Assembly (NCBI GenBank): GCA_958009055.1
Contig: OY253650.1
Location: 1,364,001-1,428,000 of the forward strand
DNA: 64,000 nucleotides
Direction of reading: 5' to 3'
Source of the DNA: Choricystis sp. odSpoLacu1
Lineage: Eukaryota; Chlorophyta; Trebouxiophyceae
Below the pieces are notes generated by a model. The model saw only the letters and a list, made by a program, of their open reading frames with translations. It made no database searches and was not told where the DNA came from. Shown here one piece after another: positions 34,501 through 45,681 of the stretch; the first letter of the stretch is position 1, and each line of letters begins with the position of its first letter. The position numbers and the translations under genes are program-made.

Positions 34501-37500
34501 TCCATCTGATCGGAGCAGTTGAAGACAACGACGTACTTGCCCAGGGTGGCGCCCAGGTCCTGGTGTTGGGGTGTGGGGGTGGGGGTGGTGGGGAGAGGGG
34601 TGTCGGTGTGTGTGAATGGTGGGGGGGTTGTGTCGCGCGCGTTTTTCTCTCTTTCTCTTTCTCTCCACACACACACCTTGGTCGTCTCCGTTTTGCCCGT
34701 GCCCGCCGGCCCCGCGGGGGCGCCGCCCAGGTGCATGGACAGCGCTTGAGACAGGGTGATGTAGCAGCGGTCGGTGAGGGCGGTCATGACCAGGCGTTCC
34801 TTGATGCCTGTGGCGGGGTGAGGGAGGGAGGAAAGGTCAGAGCGCGACCGTCGCCGCCGGCAAAAAATACACACACCACCCACTCGCTCCCCTTTCCACT
34901 CACCCAAATACTCGTACGAGTACTCAAACTCGGCGTCACAGATGGAGGCCACGACGCCGTCCCCCCGCCAGTAGACGCGCACCTGCTTCTGCCACTCAAA
35001 GTCGGACGGGTCGCGCACGCGCGCGCGCACGAGCGCGTCGGTCGCCTCCTTTTGGTGCATGTGGACGGTGATGCAGGTCTCCAGGGAGGTGCGCGCGTTG
35101 CGCGTCAGATCGTCCCGCAGCGTGGCCGCCACCAGGGCGGCCAGCGTGGCGTCTGCTTTTTTTGCCGCGCGCGCGAGCGCCGTCTTGTCAGTCGACGCAG
35201 CGCGCAGGGCGGCCTGCGTGTCCGCTGTCCACGACGCTTGCATGGCCAGCAGGGCGGCTTGGGCGGGGTGGGCGGTGACCAGGTCGGTGGGGGAGGCTGT
35301 GGCGGCCGACTTGACAGCAGCACGCAGTGCGGTTTTGACGGTCGACCGCATGCCATCCACCAACCGCCCCAACCACGCCTCCACCACGCCGCCCGCGTCC
35401 ACGTGGGCGTCCAGCTTGACGCGTTCGCCCTGGGTACTGATCATTTCGATCATTTTGAGGGGGTCCTTTTTGTCAAAGGTGACCCCCGCCAGCGCGTCAA
35501 ACAGGCCCGACTGAAAGTGGGGCACGACGGCCGCGGGGTCTGACCCGAGCGACAGAATCTCCAGCAGGGTGGGGTCGGATACAAAGTAGAAGCGGGGAAA
35601 AAGGGCGCGCTTGCCCTCCAGGTAGGCGGTGAGTGATTTGGAGCAGAGTTCGAGGGATTCCAGCAGGCCAGGAAGCGTGGTCGGCAGCAGGTCGGACGCG
35701 ACGCACACGGCGACAACGGAGCGCGCGTCGCGCGCGACAGCCACCACTTTCACAAAGGAGCGATCGATGCCGGCAAACCGCTTGGCTTCGATGGGCAGCT
35801 GCTTGACGATGTCGCCGCCCGAGAAGACAGCCTCCAAGTAGGTCCACATGTTTTGCACGGCGAGCCAGCGTTTCAGCGTTTCGCCGATGGCGGACAGGCG
35901 TCCCGCCCACGCGGCCACGCCGTCGCGGAAGGGGGTGGCGTACCGGTTGGACCCCATGGAACCCAGAGTCATTTGGGCGTCTTCGAGGCGCTCCAAGAGT
36001 TTAGCGGTTTCGGCGGGCTGTGCGGGGGGTGGGGGTGGGGAGTTTGTGAGAGCGAGAGAGGGCGGGCGGCGCGCGCGCGGCTCCACACACCTGTCCTCCC
36101 CCCCTCTCTCTCTCCTCTCTCTCACCTTCAGCACCACCTCCCCCCGCGTCTTGTACTCGGCAAACGTCAGCATCGCTGCATTCCACTCGGCCGCGATGGC
36201 GGCCAGCTTGGCCTCCACCGCCTCCTCCTTGGCCGCGCGCGCGGCGACGTCGTCGACCGCGGCTCGGTGGGCGGCCAGGCCGACAACCAGCACGTCTCCC
36301 ACGGTGAGGGAGGGGGGAGGGGGGAGATGGGTGGCGGCCAGGGCGCGCACGTCGTCCCAGTGGCTGGGTGTGATGAGAGTTGAAGGAGTAGAGAGAGTGA
36401 GGAGGGTGAGAGTGAGAATGAAAAAAAACCTCCCTACCCCACCCCACCCCTCCACCACCCACTCTCTCTCAACTCACCGATCCCGCATGCTCTTGTGCGC
36501 CAGTCGAGCCACCAACGGCAGCGCGTCCACCAGGTCGTCCACCAGGCGCCGGCAGCGCGCGTAGGCGGGCCATTCGCGTGCCGCCTTGGGCAGCGTGGCG
36601 ACGCCACTCTGCAGCGCGGACGCCGCGTCCGCGGTGGACGCGGCCGCGTCGGCGGCGGAGGCCCAGGGGGTGGCGGCCAGCGTGGCGAGCGTGGTGGTGA
36701 CATCGACGTAGAGGCTGTGTTGGATGGGAGGGTGGAGAAAAGTGAGGGTGAAGAGAAAATAAACGCTCTGCCCCTCTCCCCACCTTCCCTCCACCCACCA
36801 AACTCACCCGTACAGCTTGGTCAACCCCGCCACGTCGGCCGCCATCTTGTCCAGCCCAGCGTGCTTGGTCACCGGCAGCCCATACACCGCCTGCCCCGCC
36901 GCCAGGTCGGTCCAGCAGGACGCGCGCGCGGCCAGCGCGTCGGCAAACCGCGCGAGCGTCGCGCGCCCATCGGCCGCGCCCGCGTCCGCCAGGGCGGCGC
37001 CGACCTCCCACTCGCTGCAGAGAGTGTCCGCGTCAGCGCACAGAGCTGTCGCGTCGCGGGCCAGGTCGCGGGCCAGGGCGGGGGCTGCAGCTTCCAGGCG
37101 CGCAGCCGCGTCGGCGCCCGCGCGCGTGACGCGCTTGAGCGCGGCCACCGCGTCGGCCGCCGCGTCGGCGTCGCCGGGGGGGAGGTTGGCGCCATGGGAT
37201 TCCAGCAGGGAGTACGAGGCTTCGATGCGGGTGGCGATGAGGGCGAGGGCGTCTTCGGAGGACCGCAGCTGGGTGGGGAGGAAGGGTGGGGGGATGAGAA
37301 AGAAAGACGCCGCCGCCGCTCCCTCCCCTCTTCTCTCTCTCCTCTCCTACCTCTTCCACGGCCGTCGCCACTTCCCGCGCGTCCGCTACATCCTCCACAG
37401 CCCGTACCAGCCGCCCCGACAGCGCGCGCGCGGTGGCGGCCGCGCTGGCCACGTCGGCCGCCGCGCGCGGCGCGCAGTTCTGTGGCGAGCGTGTCGCCGG

Positions 37501-40500
37501 CAGCCACGGCTTCACGGCGCAGGGCGCTGGCCAGGGGGGACGCATCAAGCAGCAGGGGGCCCGCACGCACGGTATCTTTGGCCAACGCGTCCAGGGCGGT
37601 GGTGCGGGCGGTGTGAGCGGCCAAGGCGGACGCAAACGTGGCGATGTCGGTGGCTGCGGCGGCCACGGCGGCCGCGTCGGCCGCCGAGTCGCGTGTCCAC
37701 AGAGGCTGGTAGGGTGTAAACCTCGTTAATGCAGAGGCCAGAGGCGTGGCCGCGGCAGCGTTGACCCCACCCGACAGCGCCAGGGCGGCGCCCAGGACGC
37801 GGCCGTCGGCTGCGACCGGGTGGGGCGCGTCGGTGTCGGCCGCGCTTGTCCACTTCGGCACGCCCAGGCCGGCTGCCACCACAGCCCGCACGGCAGCAGT
37901 TACAGCTTGTTGCACCGTGTCCAGAGGGGGCGCCACCATGGGGCCACGCGACCCCAGCTCCAGGGAGACCGCGAAGAGAGGGATGGTGGCGGAGGCCAGC
38001 GCAGACCGCAGGTCTGTGAGTGCTCGCACGACGGCGGTGCACACAGCGGCTGCCGTCGCGTCGGCCGCGTACTCGCGCAGGGAGGTGGCTGCGACATAGG
38101 GTGCGTTGGAGTCCAGGGAGGCGGTGGTGGTGGCCAGCAGGTGGAGCGCGTCGTCGACATAGCGCTCGATGGCGGTGGAGCTGTGTGGGGGAGGGGCGGG
38201 GGGTTGGGGGGCGCGACACCAAACTCAAACAGCTTCTCTGTGTCTCTCTCGTTCCCCGTATCAACTAACCCATCAATCAACTGCTGGCCCGCGGCCGCCG
38301 CCCACTCGACGGCGGCCGCCTCAAAATCGGCAGGCGTCGCGGGCGCCCCCACCGGCGGCAACAGCTGCACACCCGCCACCCGGGCCACGCCGCCATCAAT
38401 GTCCACGGTAAGGGCGTGTTCGAGTGCGTCGACGGCGGCCGCCAGGCGGCCAGCCGCGGCGGCGGCGTCGCCCACAAAGGCGGCCGCCCCCGACGACGAC
38501 CACGACAGTCGTGCGCCGCCCGCGCCGACGCTGGCGTCGAACGCGGCCGCATGCGGGGCCAGCAACGCCAGCACACGAGGCGACGCACCCTCCATGCACG
38601 CCGTCCTCGACGCCAGCGCGTCATCCAGGGCGGCGTGCAGGCGCGCCAAACGCGCTTCGTGCAGCGCGGCGGCCGCAGCGCGCGGAGGCACGGCGCACCC
38701 CAGCCTGGCCAGCCAGCGCGCGTCAGCGGCAGCAGCCAGCACGCGTCTGTCGAGGCCAGGGGACAAACGGCCGTCTGCGTCGGTGACGATGAGGGGGGCG
38801 GAGAGGCCGGCGAGAGCAGCGTCGGCAGCAGCGGCCGCGGACGCGGCCCACGCCAGTTCAAACGCCACAATGGCGCCCGTCAACTCGTTGTGCACCGCCA
38901 CCGCGGTGCGAGCAGCTGGGGTTGGGGCAGCCAGGGCGCCATCGGCGGCCAGGCGCCTCATGGGGGCCTCCACGCGGCGCAGCAGGGTGCGCGCCCACTG
39001 CACGCCGCCCGCGCCGTGCGGCGTGTGGGGCGAGGGGCGCGGGTCGGCCCGCCCCGCCTCGAAGTCGGCTCTCACGCGGTCCATGTCGGCGGTGTAGCGG
39101 GTGAGCAGGGTGGCGAGGCGCAGTTGGAGGGAGGACTGAGTAGGGAGGGGGGAGTGAGGGTGGATGAAACGTGGCGGCGGTTCGATGAAGGCTCATCTTC
39201 TCTTTCCCCCCCCCCACACACCTTCAGCTGGGCGCCCCGGGCGGCCGCGTTGACGGTGGCCAGCACGGCGGCCGCCGCTTCGGTGGTGGGGGCTTCGGCC
39301 AGGGCGGCGTCGACGAGTTCCTGGGGACGGATGGAGAGGGTGGTTGGCGGAGAGGGCGAGACCGAAACAAAAACGTGCCCCCCATCAAAACCACACACTC
39401 TTACCAACGCCTGCCCTTCCAGCGCGTGCACCGCCACAGCAGCCTCCAGCAGGTCCCGGTCCACGTGGCGCGTGCCCGCGTCCAGACCGGCGGTGCCGAC
39501 GCGCGCGCGCACGGTGCGCGTCAGCGCGGCCGCGCGCGCTGCCAGTTCTGGCAGCCCTTTGACATGCGCCAGCTTCCCCAGCCCCCCAAACTGGGAGTCA
39601 GCGTCCAGCAGGTCGGCCAGGGCGCGGGCGCGGGCGGCCACGCGGCGGGCGCGGGCGGCCACGCGGCGGGCGCGGGCGGCCACGCGGCGGGCGGGGGCCA
39701 GCGCGTCGTCGACGAGGGGCGGCGTGAGCTGGGGGGCGGGGACGGGGGCCGCCGTGGGCGCGGCCGATGGGCGGGTGGAGCGGACAGGTTTGGAAGGAAC
39801 GACTGTTTTAACCACAGCAGCCGTCAGCTCCCGGCGCAGCGCGTCGCACAGGGCGTCGATTGCGCCAGCAACGGAGGCCAGGGCGGCGCCCGCCTCCGCG
39901 CGGGGGGCGTCCCACAGGGGGTCCGCCGCGCCGACGCCATCCGCCAGGACGTCTGTGACACGGGCAGCTACCGCGGTGACCAGGGCAGCCGCGGCGGAAG
40001 GAGGGGAGCCGTGGGCGCGGGAGAGGGTGAGCAGGGTGGCAACATCGCGCGCCAGGGCGGCCAGGGCGGGAGGGGAGGCGAACGCACGGGCGGCCAGCGT
40101 GGTCAGAGTGGTGGAGGCAGAGGTGGTTGGTTGAGGAGGTTCGTTTTGGTACTCGGCGGAAGGGGAAGCGACAGCCAGGCCAGCCAGCGCTGCACTCAGC
40201 GACCGGTCGAGTGTGGCCAGGCAGGCGGACGCCCCGGTGGCCGCCGTGGCCGCGGCTGCCGCGTCAGCTAAAGCAGCCGCCAGCTTGGCGCGGTCGCTGG
40301 GGGAGACGGCGCCCAGCACAGCCAGCGCTGTGACGGCGGCGGGGGCAGAGGCGGCGGACTCGGCGGACGCCAGCGTTGCGGCGCGCGCGCGCCACCAGGC
40401 GACTTCAGCGGCCGGCCAAGCTGAAGAGGTGGTGGGGGGTGCCGCCACCTCCCCAGCCGTGGCTTTGGCCAGCGCATCCAGCCAGGACGCCGCCCAGCCA

Positions 40501-41090
40501 CGCACATGGTCGAGCGCGGGCGCAGCGGGCGACACGGCGGCCGCACCCGCGGCCGTCAGGCGGGCCAGGGGCAGGGGGCGCGCGTCCAGGGTGGAAAGAA
40601 GAGTGGCATCGGGTTGAGACAGGGCCAGGGGCAGGGTGGTGGTGGTGATGGTGAGCGTGGGAGTAACATCAGCAGGCGTGTCGGCCAGGCGCGCCGCCGC
40701 GGCGGGGGCCAGCGCCGACACTGCGCACTGCGCCGACGGCAGAATCGCACCCACTGACGCGCCCTGCCCAGCGGGTAGATGCACCATCGCCAACGCGGCG
40801 TCCGGGGTGGCGACCGGGACGGGGGCGGGCGCGACGCGCAGCAGGACTGCGGCTGCCGCGGTGGCGGGTGTGGTGGCCGCGTCCGCGGAAAACAGCACCG
40901 CTTCACCACCCAACCTCTGCGCCTGACAGAACCAGGTGAGTGCGTCCCGGCCGCCGTCCAGCAGGGCGCCGACGTCGGCCCAGGCGGCGCGCACCGCGCC
41001 TTGAGCGATGTGGGGGGGGACGTCGAAGACGGCGGCCAGCTTGTCCGCCACCCAGTGGTGGCGGGCGTCCACGGTGACGGCAGGGTCCAT
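25511..41090 (-). CDS. Axonemal dynein heavy chain, outer-arm gamma-like (DNAH5/8/ODA2 type)
   Basis: Motor subunit driving flagellar beating. Twenty exons, first 39405-41090, last 25511-26680, give about 4,570 aa with all splice phases consistent. Tail: residues 1-1470 (ALREW-like block [25 protein letters not shown]). Linker: [28 protein letters not shown] and [18 protein letters not shown]-loops: AAA1 [15 protein letters not shown]2 [13 protein letters not shown]3 [13 protein letters not shown]4 [10 protein letters not shown]. Stalk coiled coils flank about 29.3-30.5 kb, then AAA5 [21 protein letters not shown]6 and the C-terminal domain ([15 protein letters not shown]). [49 protein letters not shown] sequence (read in short blocks) suits the gamma class. 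Lesions: +1 at about 37460-37475, -1 at 34390-34393, 33425-33427, 31637-31646 and 26882-26886, and TAG at 27078-27080. A pseudogene or sequence error; the intact splice sites favour a working gene. Confidence 0.93.
39630..39692 (-). repeat. 21-bp coding tandem repeat in dynein tail
   Basis: Three near-perfect 21-bp units encoding VAARARR repeats within exon 1 of the dynein heavy chain. The period is a multiple of three, so copy changes keep the frame. Confidence 0.85.
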
Positions 41091-41477
41091 GATGGGGGGA
41101 GTGGTTGGTTGGATGGAGGCCTGTGGCGGTAGGAGAGAGGGAGGTGAGGGATGAGCGCGCTGGCGGGCAACACACACACGGAAGGAGGAAGGAGGGAGCG
41201 GCTGCGGCGTGTGCTGACACACGTGTGGCCGCCACACACGTGTGGCGGCGCGCCGGGACGCGGGCAGCGGCGTGAAAAGTGTGGCGGTTGTGTAGGCACG
41301 CTGGGAGACGGTGGTCGGGTCTGACCGAGTGTGTGACCCGACCGAGTGTGTGAGGAAGGCGAAGAGACGGAGCGAGCGAGCGACACTCGCTCTCTCAGAA
41401 GCGCGCGCCGATTGTGTTTGCTTCGGTTTCAACGCGCGCGCGCGCCCCCTCCTCCCCCCCACACTCCTCTCCACACC
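41091..41477. promoter_or_regulatory. Divergent promoter region, dynein heavy chain / MAD2
   Basis: 387 bp between the two start codons. Contains two copies of the palindrome CACACGTGTG (41218-41227 and 41235-41244), each with the G-box/E-box core CACGTG, spaced 17 bp centre to centre, and two direct copies of GACCGAGTGTGTGA (about 41325-41352). Such cores are bound by bHLH and bZIP factors in plants and algae; regulation of these two genes is inferred. Confidence 0.5.
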
Positions 41478-42554
41478 ATGTCCCTGCAAGCCACCACCAC
41501 GCGCAACACCATCACGCTGCAGGGGTCGGCCAAGATTGTTGGCGAGTTTTTTGCGTACGCGGTGAACAGGTGTGTGCGCCGCAATTGGGAGAAGAGGCTG
41601 GCGCGCGTGTGCGTGGCGCCTCGTTTGGGAGCGTGCTGGCTCATGCGCTAGGCGGGCGGTGGAAAGAGACGGGGCGGGTGTGCGCGCCCGTGCGCAACAC
41701 ATCACGATGCGTCTCTCTCGGCTCTCTCGGCTGGCCCTCCCGCGTGCGACTGCGTGTGCGGTGGCAGCGTGTGCAGCTCTGTGAGCGCCGCCAACCGACA
41801 TCACCCCCCTCCTCCACAGCATCCTGTACCAGCGCGGCGTGTACCCGTCCGAATCGTTCCAGCAGCGCAAGCAGTATGGGCTCAGCGTCATGGTGACGGC
41901 CGACGACAAGCTGTCCAAATATCTGGCCACCGTGTTGGAGCACGTGGAAGGTGGGCGGGGGCGAGGGAAGGCGTTGGAGAGAGGAAGGGAGGTGGACACT
42001 CGCGAACAAAAGACTCAACCTTCCCCCCTTCCCACCCCCACTCACAGCCTGGCTCGCTGCTGCCGCACTGCAACGCATGGTGCTGGTCATCGCGGGGTCG
42101 CCCGAGGGCGACGTGCTGGAGAGGTGGACGTTTGACGTGCACACCGACGCGGCCACCAAGGGTGGGGGGCCGCCCCCCGACAAGGATGAAGCCGAGATTG
42201 TGGCCGAGATTCAGGCCATCATTCGGCAGGTGAGTTTGTGTGTGGTTTGGTGGTGGTCGGCGTGGGTTGTGGGTGATGGGGTGCGTGCGTGGTTGCGACA
42301 CTGACCCCCCCCCCCCCCACTTTCCACTCCAGATTACGGCCTCCGTCACCTTCCTTCCCCTGCTCACCCGCCCCTGCACCTTTGACCTGCTCATCTACGC
42401 CGACCGCGACGCCTCTGTGCCCCTCGAATGGGAAGACTCGGACGCGCGCATGATCGAGGACGCGTCCACCGTGAGGCTGCGGTCGTTCACGACCAAGGTG
42501 CACAGGGTGGACGCGATGGTGGCGTATAGGGCGGAGCCGGATGATGTTTGTTAG
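41478..42554 (+). CDS. MAD2: Spindle assembly checkpoint protein MAD2 (HORMA domain)
   Basis: Checkpoint protein that binds MAD1/CDC20 at unattached kinetochores and restrains the APC/C. Exons 41478-41569, 41820-41950, 42048-42229, 42333-42554 give 208 aa, the family's size. Near-diagnostic strings: [79 protein letters not shown] and the safety-belt end VRLRSFTTKVHRVDAMVAYR. The strong match to MAD2 itself, with DLLIYADRD and VTFLPLL, excludes MAD2L2/REV7 and Hop1. Stop is TAG. Shares its promoter region with the divergent dynein gene. Confidence 0.97.
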
Positions 42555-42673
42555 ATGAAGAGAGAGAGAGAGCGGTGGTGGTGTGTGTGTTTTCCTGTTT
42601 GTTGGGCCGCGTTTCAGAGCGACGACGTGATTGCTTTTCCTTCCCGCCTCTCTACCTCCCGATCTCTACCTCA

Positions 42674-43507
42674 ATGCGCGCCTTCGCCACCCCACCTTTG
42701 CAGCGTCGCCTGCGCCTGGCCGCCGGCCGCACGGCGGTGGTTGCGCCGACCGCTGTGCCGCGCGCCGAACCGCACGCCGCGCCGGTGCGATTGGGGGGGT
42801 GGATGTGTGTATGTTTGGGTGGCGGTTGGCGCGCGCACATGCACGAAATACTCACCAACAATCTCCCTCTCTCTCCCTCCAGTCCACCGGCACCGCTGAA
42901 TTCGACGGCGGCGTCGGCGTCGCCGCGTTTCGGCCGCCCGCACCTGCGGCCCGTGCCAAGCCTGCGGTGGGCAGGCCGGGCGTGGCCGCGTTTGACAGGG
43001 GGAGCGGGACGGCCGCGTTTGTGGACAGGTGAGTTGGGGTGGGAGGAGAGGGAGAAGGCGAGGGAGGGGTTCAGGCGCGATTGGGGGGTCGAGGCTCCAC
43101 ACCCTTCCTCCGCACACCACAGCCCCACCCGCTCCTCCCTGTACGCCAAACTCAAACGCTACGGCCTGGCCGGCCTCCTGTCGTACGGCGTCCTCAACAC
43201 ACTCTGGTATTCTTGCGCCTTCATCACCGCTGCCAGCGTCACCGGCCCCCCAGCCGGCGGTGGCTGGAACGCGGCCGCCTCCAAAGCCGCCCAAGTGCTG
43301 GCCATGACATGGGCGGGCAGCCAGGTCACAAAAGCCGCCCGCCTGGCGGCCGCCGTGCTGCTGGCCCCACTGGCCGACCGCCTGCTGGATGGCGTGCGCG
43401 CGTCCCTGCGCCTGCGCTCCAAGAAGGCCGCGTTTTTGGCGTGCGTGGTGACTCTGTGTGCGTGCGCTAGCGGCGTGTTTGTGGGCAGGACGTTGGCGTG
43501 GGTGTGA
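42674..43507 (+). CDS. Conserved plastid-type membrane protein, function unknown
   Basis: Exons 42674-42784, 42883-43028, 43123-43507 (213 aa). The first about 40 residues (MRAFATPPLQRRLRLAAGRTAVV in parts) are Arg/Ala-rich and look like a transit peptide. The mature part contains SSLYAKLKRYGLAGLLSYG followed by VLNTLWYSCAFITAAS, a block I recall from uncharacterised plant and algal chloroplast membrane proteins (KRYGL.G.LSYG.LNT..Y). Three or so hydrophobic segments follow: the LLSYG-LWYS helix, an AQVLAMTWAGSQ/AVLLAPLADRLLDG region, and the C-terminal AFLACVVTLCACASGVFVG. No catalytic motif seen. Family name not recalled with certainty. Confidence 0.75.
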   Translation: MRAFATPPLQRRLRLAAGRTAVVAPTAVPRAEPHAAPVRLGGWMCVCLGGGWRAHMHEILTNNLPLSPSSPPAPLNSTAASASPRFGRPHLRPVPSLRWAGRAWPRLTGGAGRPRLWTGELGWEEREKAREGFRRDWGVEAPHPSSAHHSPTRSSLYAKLKRYGLAGLLSYGVLNTLWYSCAFITAASVTGPPAGGGWNAAASKAAQVLAMTWAGSQVTKAARLAAAVLLAPLADRLLDGVRASLRLRSKKAAFLACVVTLCACASGVFVGRTLAWV

Positions 43508-43591
43508 AGAGGGAGGGAGGGAGAGAGAGAGGTCTTTGTAGCAAAAAGGCAAAACAGCAACACACGCCGCACAACGAAAACACAAACCTTT

Positions 43592-44623
43592 TTAACCCAC
43601 AAACTCGGCCACGCTCACCCGGTCACGCCCCCCCGTCACGTTTCTAAACCAGACGCCAGCGTCCTGGCCGGGTGGGACGATGGCCATCGCACCTGTTGTG
43701 GCTGCGCGGCGTGTGTACTCACTCACCGCGTTGCTCGTCAAGGTGCCTGCATCACCACCATCCACCAGGGCGGCCGCCAGTCGCCTCGCGTCACGGGTGG
43801 CAGTGGCGTTGCCCATTCGCACGCGGCGCAAGGCCAGGGCGTAGTTTTCTGCTTCTGACGCGTCCAGTGACCAGTCGTGGTTTCCATCAAACGCGCGCAA
43901 CGCGGCCCCCGCCAGGGCCTCTCCATTCTCAGCCGTGTAGGCGTAGACATGGTGGCGGAATGATGGGGAGAGGGGCACGTCGGCGGGTGCGCGCTGCGAG
44001 AGTTCGGTGTTGTTCAGTTTCCTGTCTCCGTTGCTGTCCAGCGCCAGCATCAGTTCGGCACCAGGTTCGCCCAGTCCCAGCCGTGTCGCAGCAGACACGT
44101 TGACGCCGTGGCGCTCGTCGCCCAACCAGTCGCCCGCCGCAAACACGCGGTCGACTGATGGGGGGACGCCTCCATACGCGCTCAAATTGAAACCAGCATC
44201 CCCTCTCGCCGCCCACTCAGGGTACTCGTGCTCCCGGTTGACGACCCCTGTGCCGTTTTTGGAGGCGTCGGCCAGGGCCATGAAAGTGCGGGGGCGGTCG
44301 GATGCCATTGATGTCAACACCGATGCGTTGACGTCGCTCCCCGGGGGCACGCCAAACAAAAACAGCAGCCTCGTCAACTCGGCCTGCGTCAAAGGTGACG
44401 CCACCAGGCGGGGGGGCAGAATCCAGGGCGCGTGGGCAGCCAGTTCGGAGGGGGGGAGGGAGGGGCGGCCGGCCAGCGCGGCTGCGGCGCGCGTGGCGGG
44501 GCGGGCGCCGTGGGGAGAAGGAGGGTGGTTGACGTCTTCATCGGTGGTGGTGGTGGCGGCGGACAGTGCGATGCCTGCCAACGCGGCCAGCAGAAAGAGA
44601 CCAGGGCCAGGAAGGCGGGCCAT
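43592..44623 (-). CDS. Secreted EF-hand calcium-binding protein
   Basis: Intronless, 343 aa from the ATG at 44623. N-terminus MARLPGPGLFLLAALAGIAL is a signal peptide. Two EF-hand-like loops: LALDSNGDRKLNNTELSQ (D-x-N-x-D-x-K, Glu at position 12) at about residue 210 and AFDGNHDWSLDASEAENY at about residue 260. Several N-x-S/T sequons (NASV, NGTG, NLSA, NVSA, NNTE, NATA, NVTG) support passage through the secretory pathway. An upstream in-frame ATG at 44725 would add 34 charged residues before the signal and is less likely. The divergent neighbour starts 107 bp away and also encodes a signal peptide. Resembles reticulocalbin-like lumenal EF-hand proteins only in general style. Confidence 0.72.
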   Translation of the reverse strand: MARLPGPGLFLLAALAGIALSAATTTTDEDVNHPPSPHGARPATRAAAALAGRPSLPPSELAAHAPWILPPRLVASPLTQAELTRLLFLFGVPPGSDVNASVLTSMASDRPRTFMALADASKNGTGVVNREHEYPEWAARGDAGFNLSAYGGVPPSVDRVFAAGDWLGDERHGVNVSAATRLGLGEPGAELMLALDSNGDRKLNNTELSQRAPADVPLSPSFRHHVYAYTAENGEALAGAALRAFDGNHDWSLDASEAENYALALRRVRMGNATATRDARRLAAALVDGGDAGTLTSNAVSEYTRRAATTGAMAIVPPGQDAGVWFRNVTGGRDRVSVAEFVG

Positions 44624-44730
44624 TGGGGCGGGTTGTGTGAGCGAGCGTCGGGCCTTCTTTGCACGCTCACACTGTCGAGCCTTTTCATCTTCCCGCCTTG
44701 CCGCCCGCCTTTCCCTTCCAAACACCCACC

Positions 44731-45324
44731 ATGTCTCCCCGCGTTGCCACCTTCCTCCTCATCGCCATGCTGGCCGTGTCCGCCTCGGCCGCCCCCCGCA
44801 AGATGGCGGCGGCCCCGTCCAAGTCGATCAAAAAGGCCGCGGCCGCGCCCGCGTCTGCCAAGAAGGCCAAGGCGGTCGTCGTCCCCTTTGCTGCCGCCCC
44901 CGCCGCCGTGCTGAAGAAGGCGCAGCCTGACGCGGTGTCGCCCGAGGCGGACGTGCAGGTGAGGGAGAGTGGGGAGGGAGGGAGAGAGGAGAGCGCGAAC
45001 GGCCGTGTTTGAATGCGGGCGGTCACGCGCGTGTCTGGGCCAAACAACCCGTGCTAGGCCGCCGCCACGCGATCGCGTCGGATGGGAGAGGTTGTGTGGC
45101 GCGTGATGGGCGGGTCGGAGGCTGGAGAGGAGGGGCGTGGCGGCCGGGGGCGCGGGGCAGCAAAAACGACGCTCGATCGAAAAACTTCCCGCCGCGCTCG
45201 CGTCGAGAAAACGCGTCCCCCTGCTTCCCTCCCCACGGTCGATTGACATTTTGTTTCCACCCACACCCTCACACCCTCACACACACACACACACACACAC
45301 GCACACACACACGCACACACACAC

Positions 45325-45402
<78 letters not shown>

Positions 45403-45681
45403 CAGGCCACCACGGAAGAAGTCGCCCAGCTGGCCGCCCTGTACGACGTGGCCAACACTCAAGTCGAGGCTGCGCTCTCCGAAGCGTCCGCGTCGGCGCC
45501 TACCGCCGCCCGCGCGGCCGCCTCCCCCGCCGTCGCCAAGGCCAAGGCGCGCCGCGCCAAGGCGGCTGCTGCGCCGGCTGCCGCGAAGCCGTCGGCCAAC
45601 GAGTCGGTGACCGAGCTGGAGGCCGGCATCGACGAGAGCGTGGCCGAGCTGCAGGCGGTGGCGGAGGAGGTCGGCGTGTGA
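44731..45681 (+). CDS. Secreted Ala/Lys-rich protein
   Basis: Exons 44731-44958 and 45406-45681 (167 aa). Signal peptide MSPRVATFLLIAMLAVSASA, then a very Ala/Lys/Pro-rich stretch (PSKSIKKAAAAPASAKKAKA) and an acidic C-terminal half (EEVAQLAALYDVANTQVEAAL, ESVTELEAGIDESVAELQAV) that could form amphipathic helices. No known family. The intron holds a CA run of about 120 bp ending right at the 3' splice site. Confidence 0.6.
45270..45400. repeat. Long (CA)n tract inside an intron
   Basis: About 120-130 bp of CA dinucleotides with a few CCT and GCA interruptions (45270-45340), ending 1-5 nt before the acceptor CTCAG of the preceding gene's second exon, where it takes the place of a pyrimidine tract. 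Confidence 0.95.
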
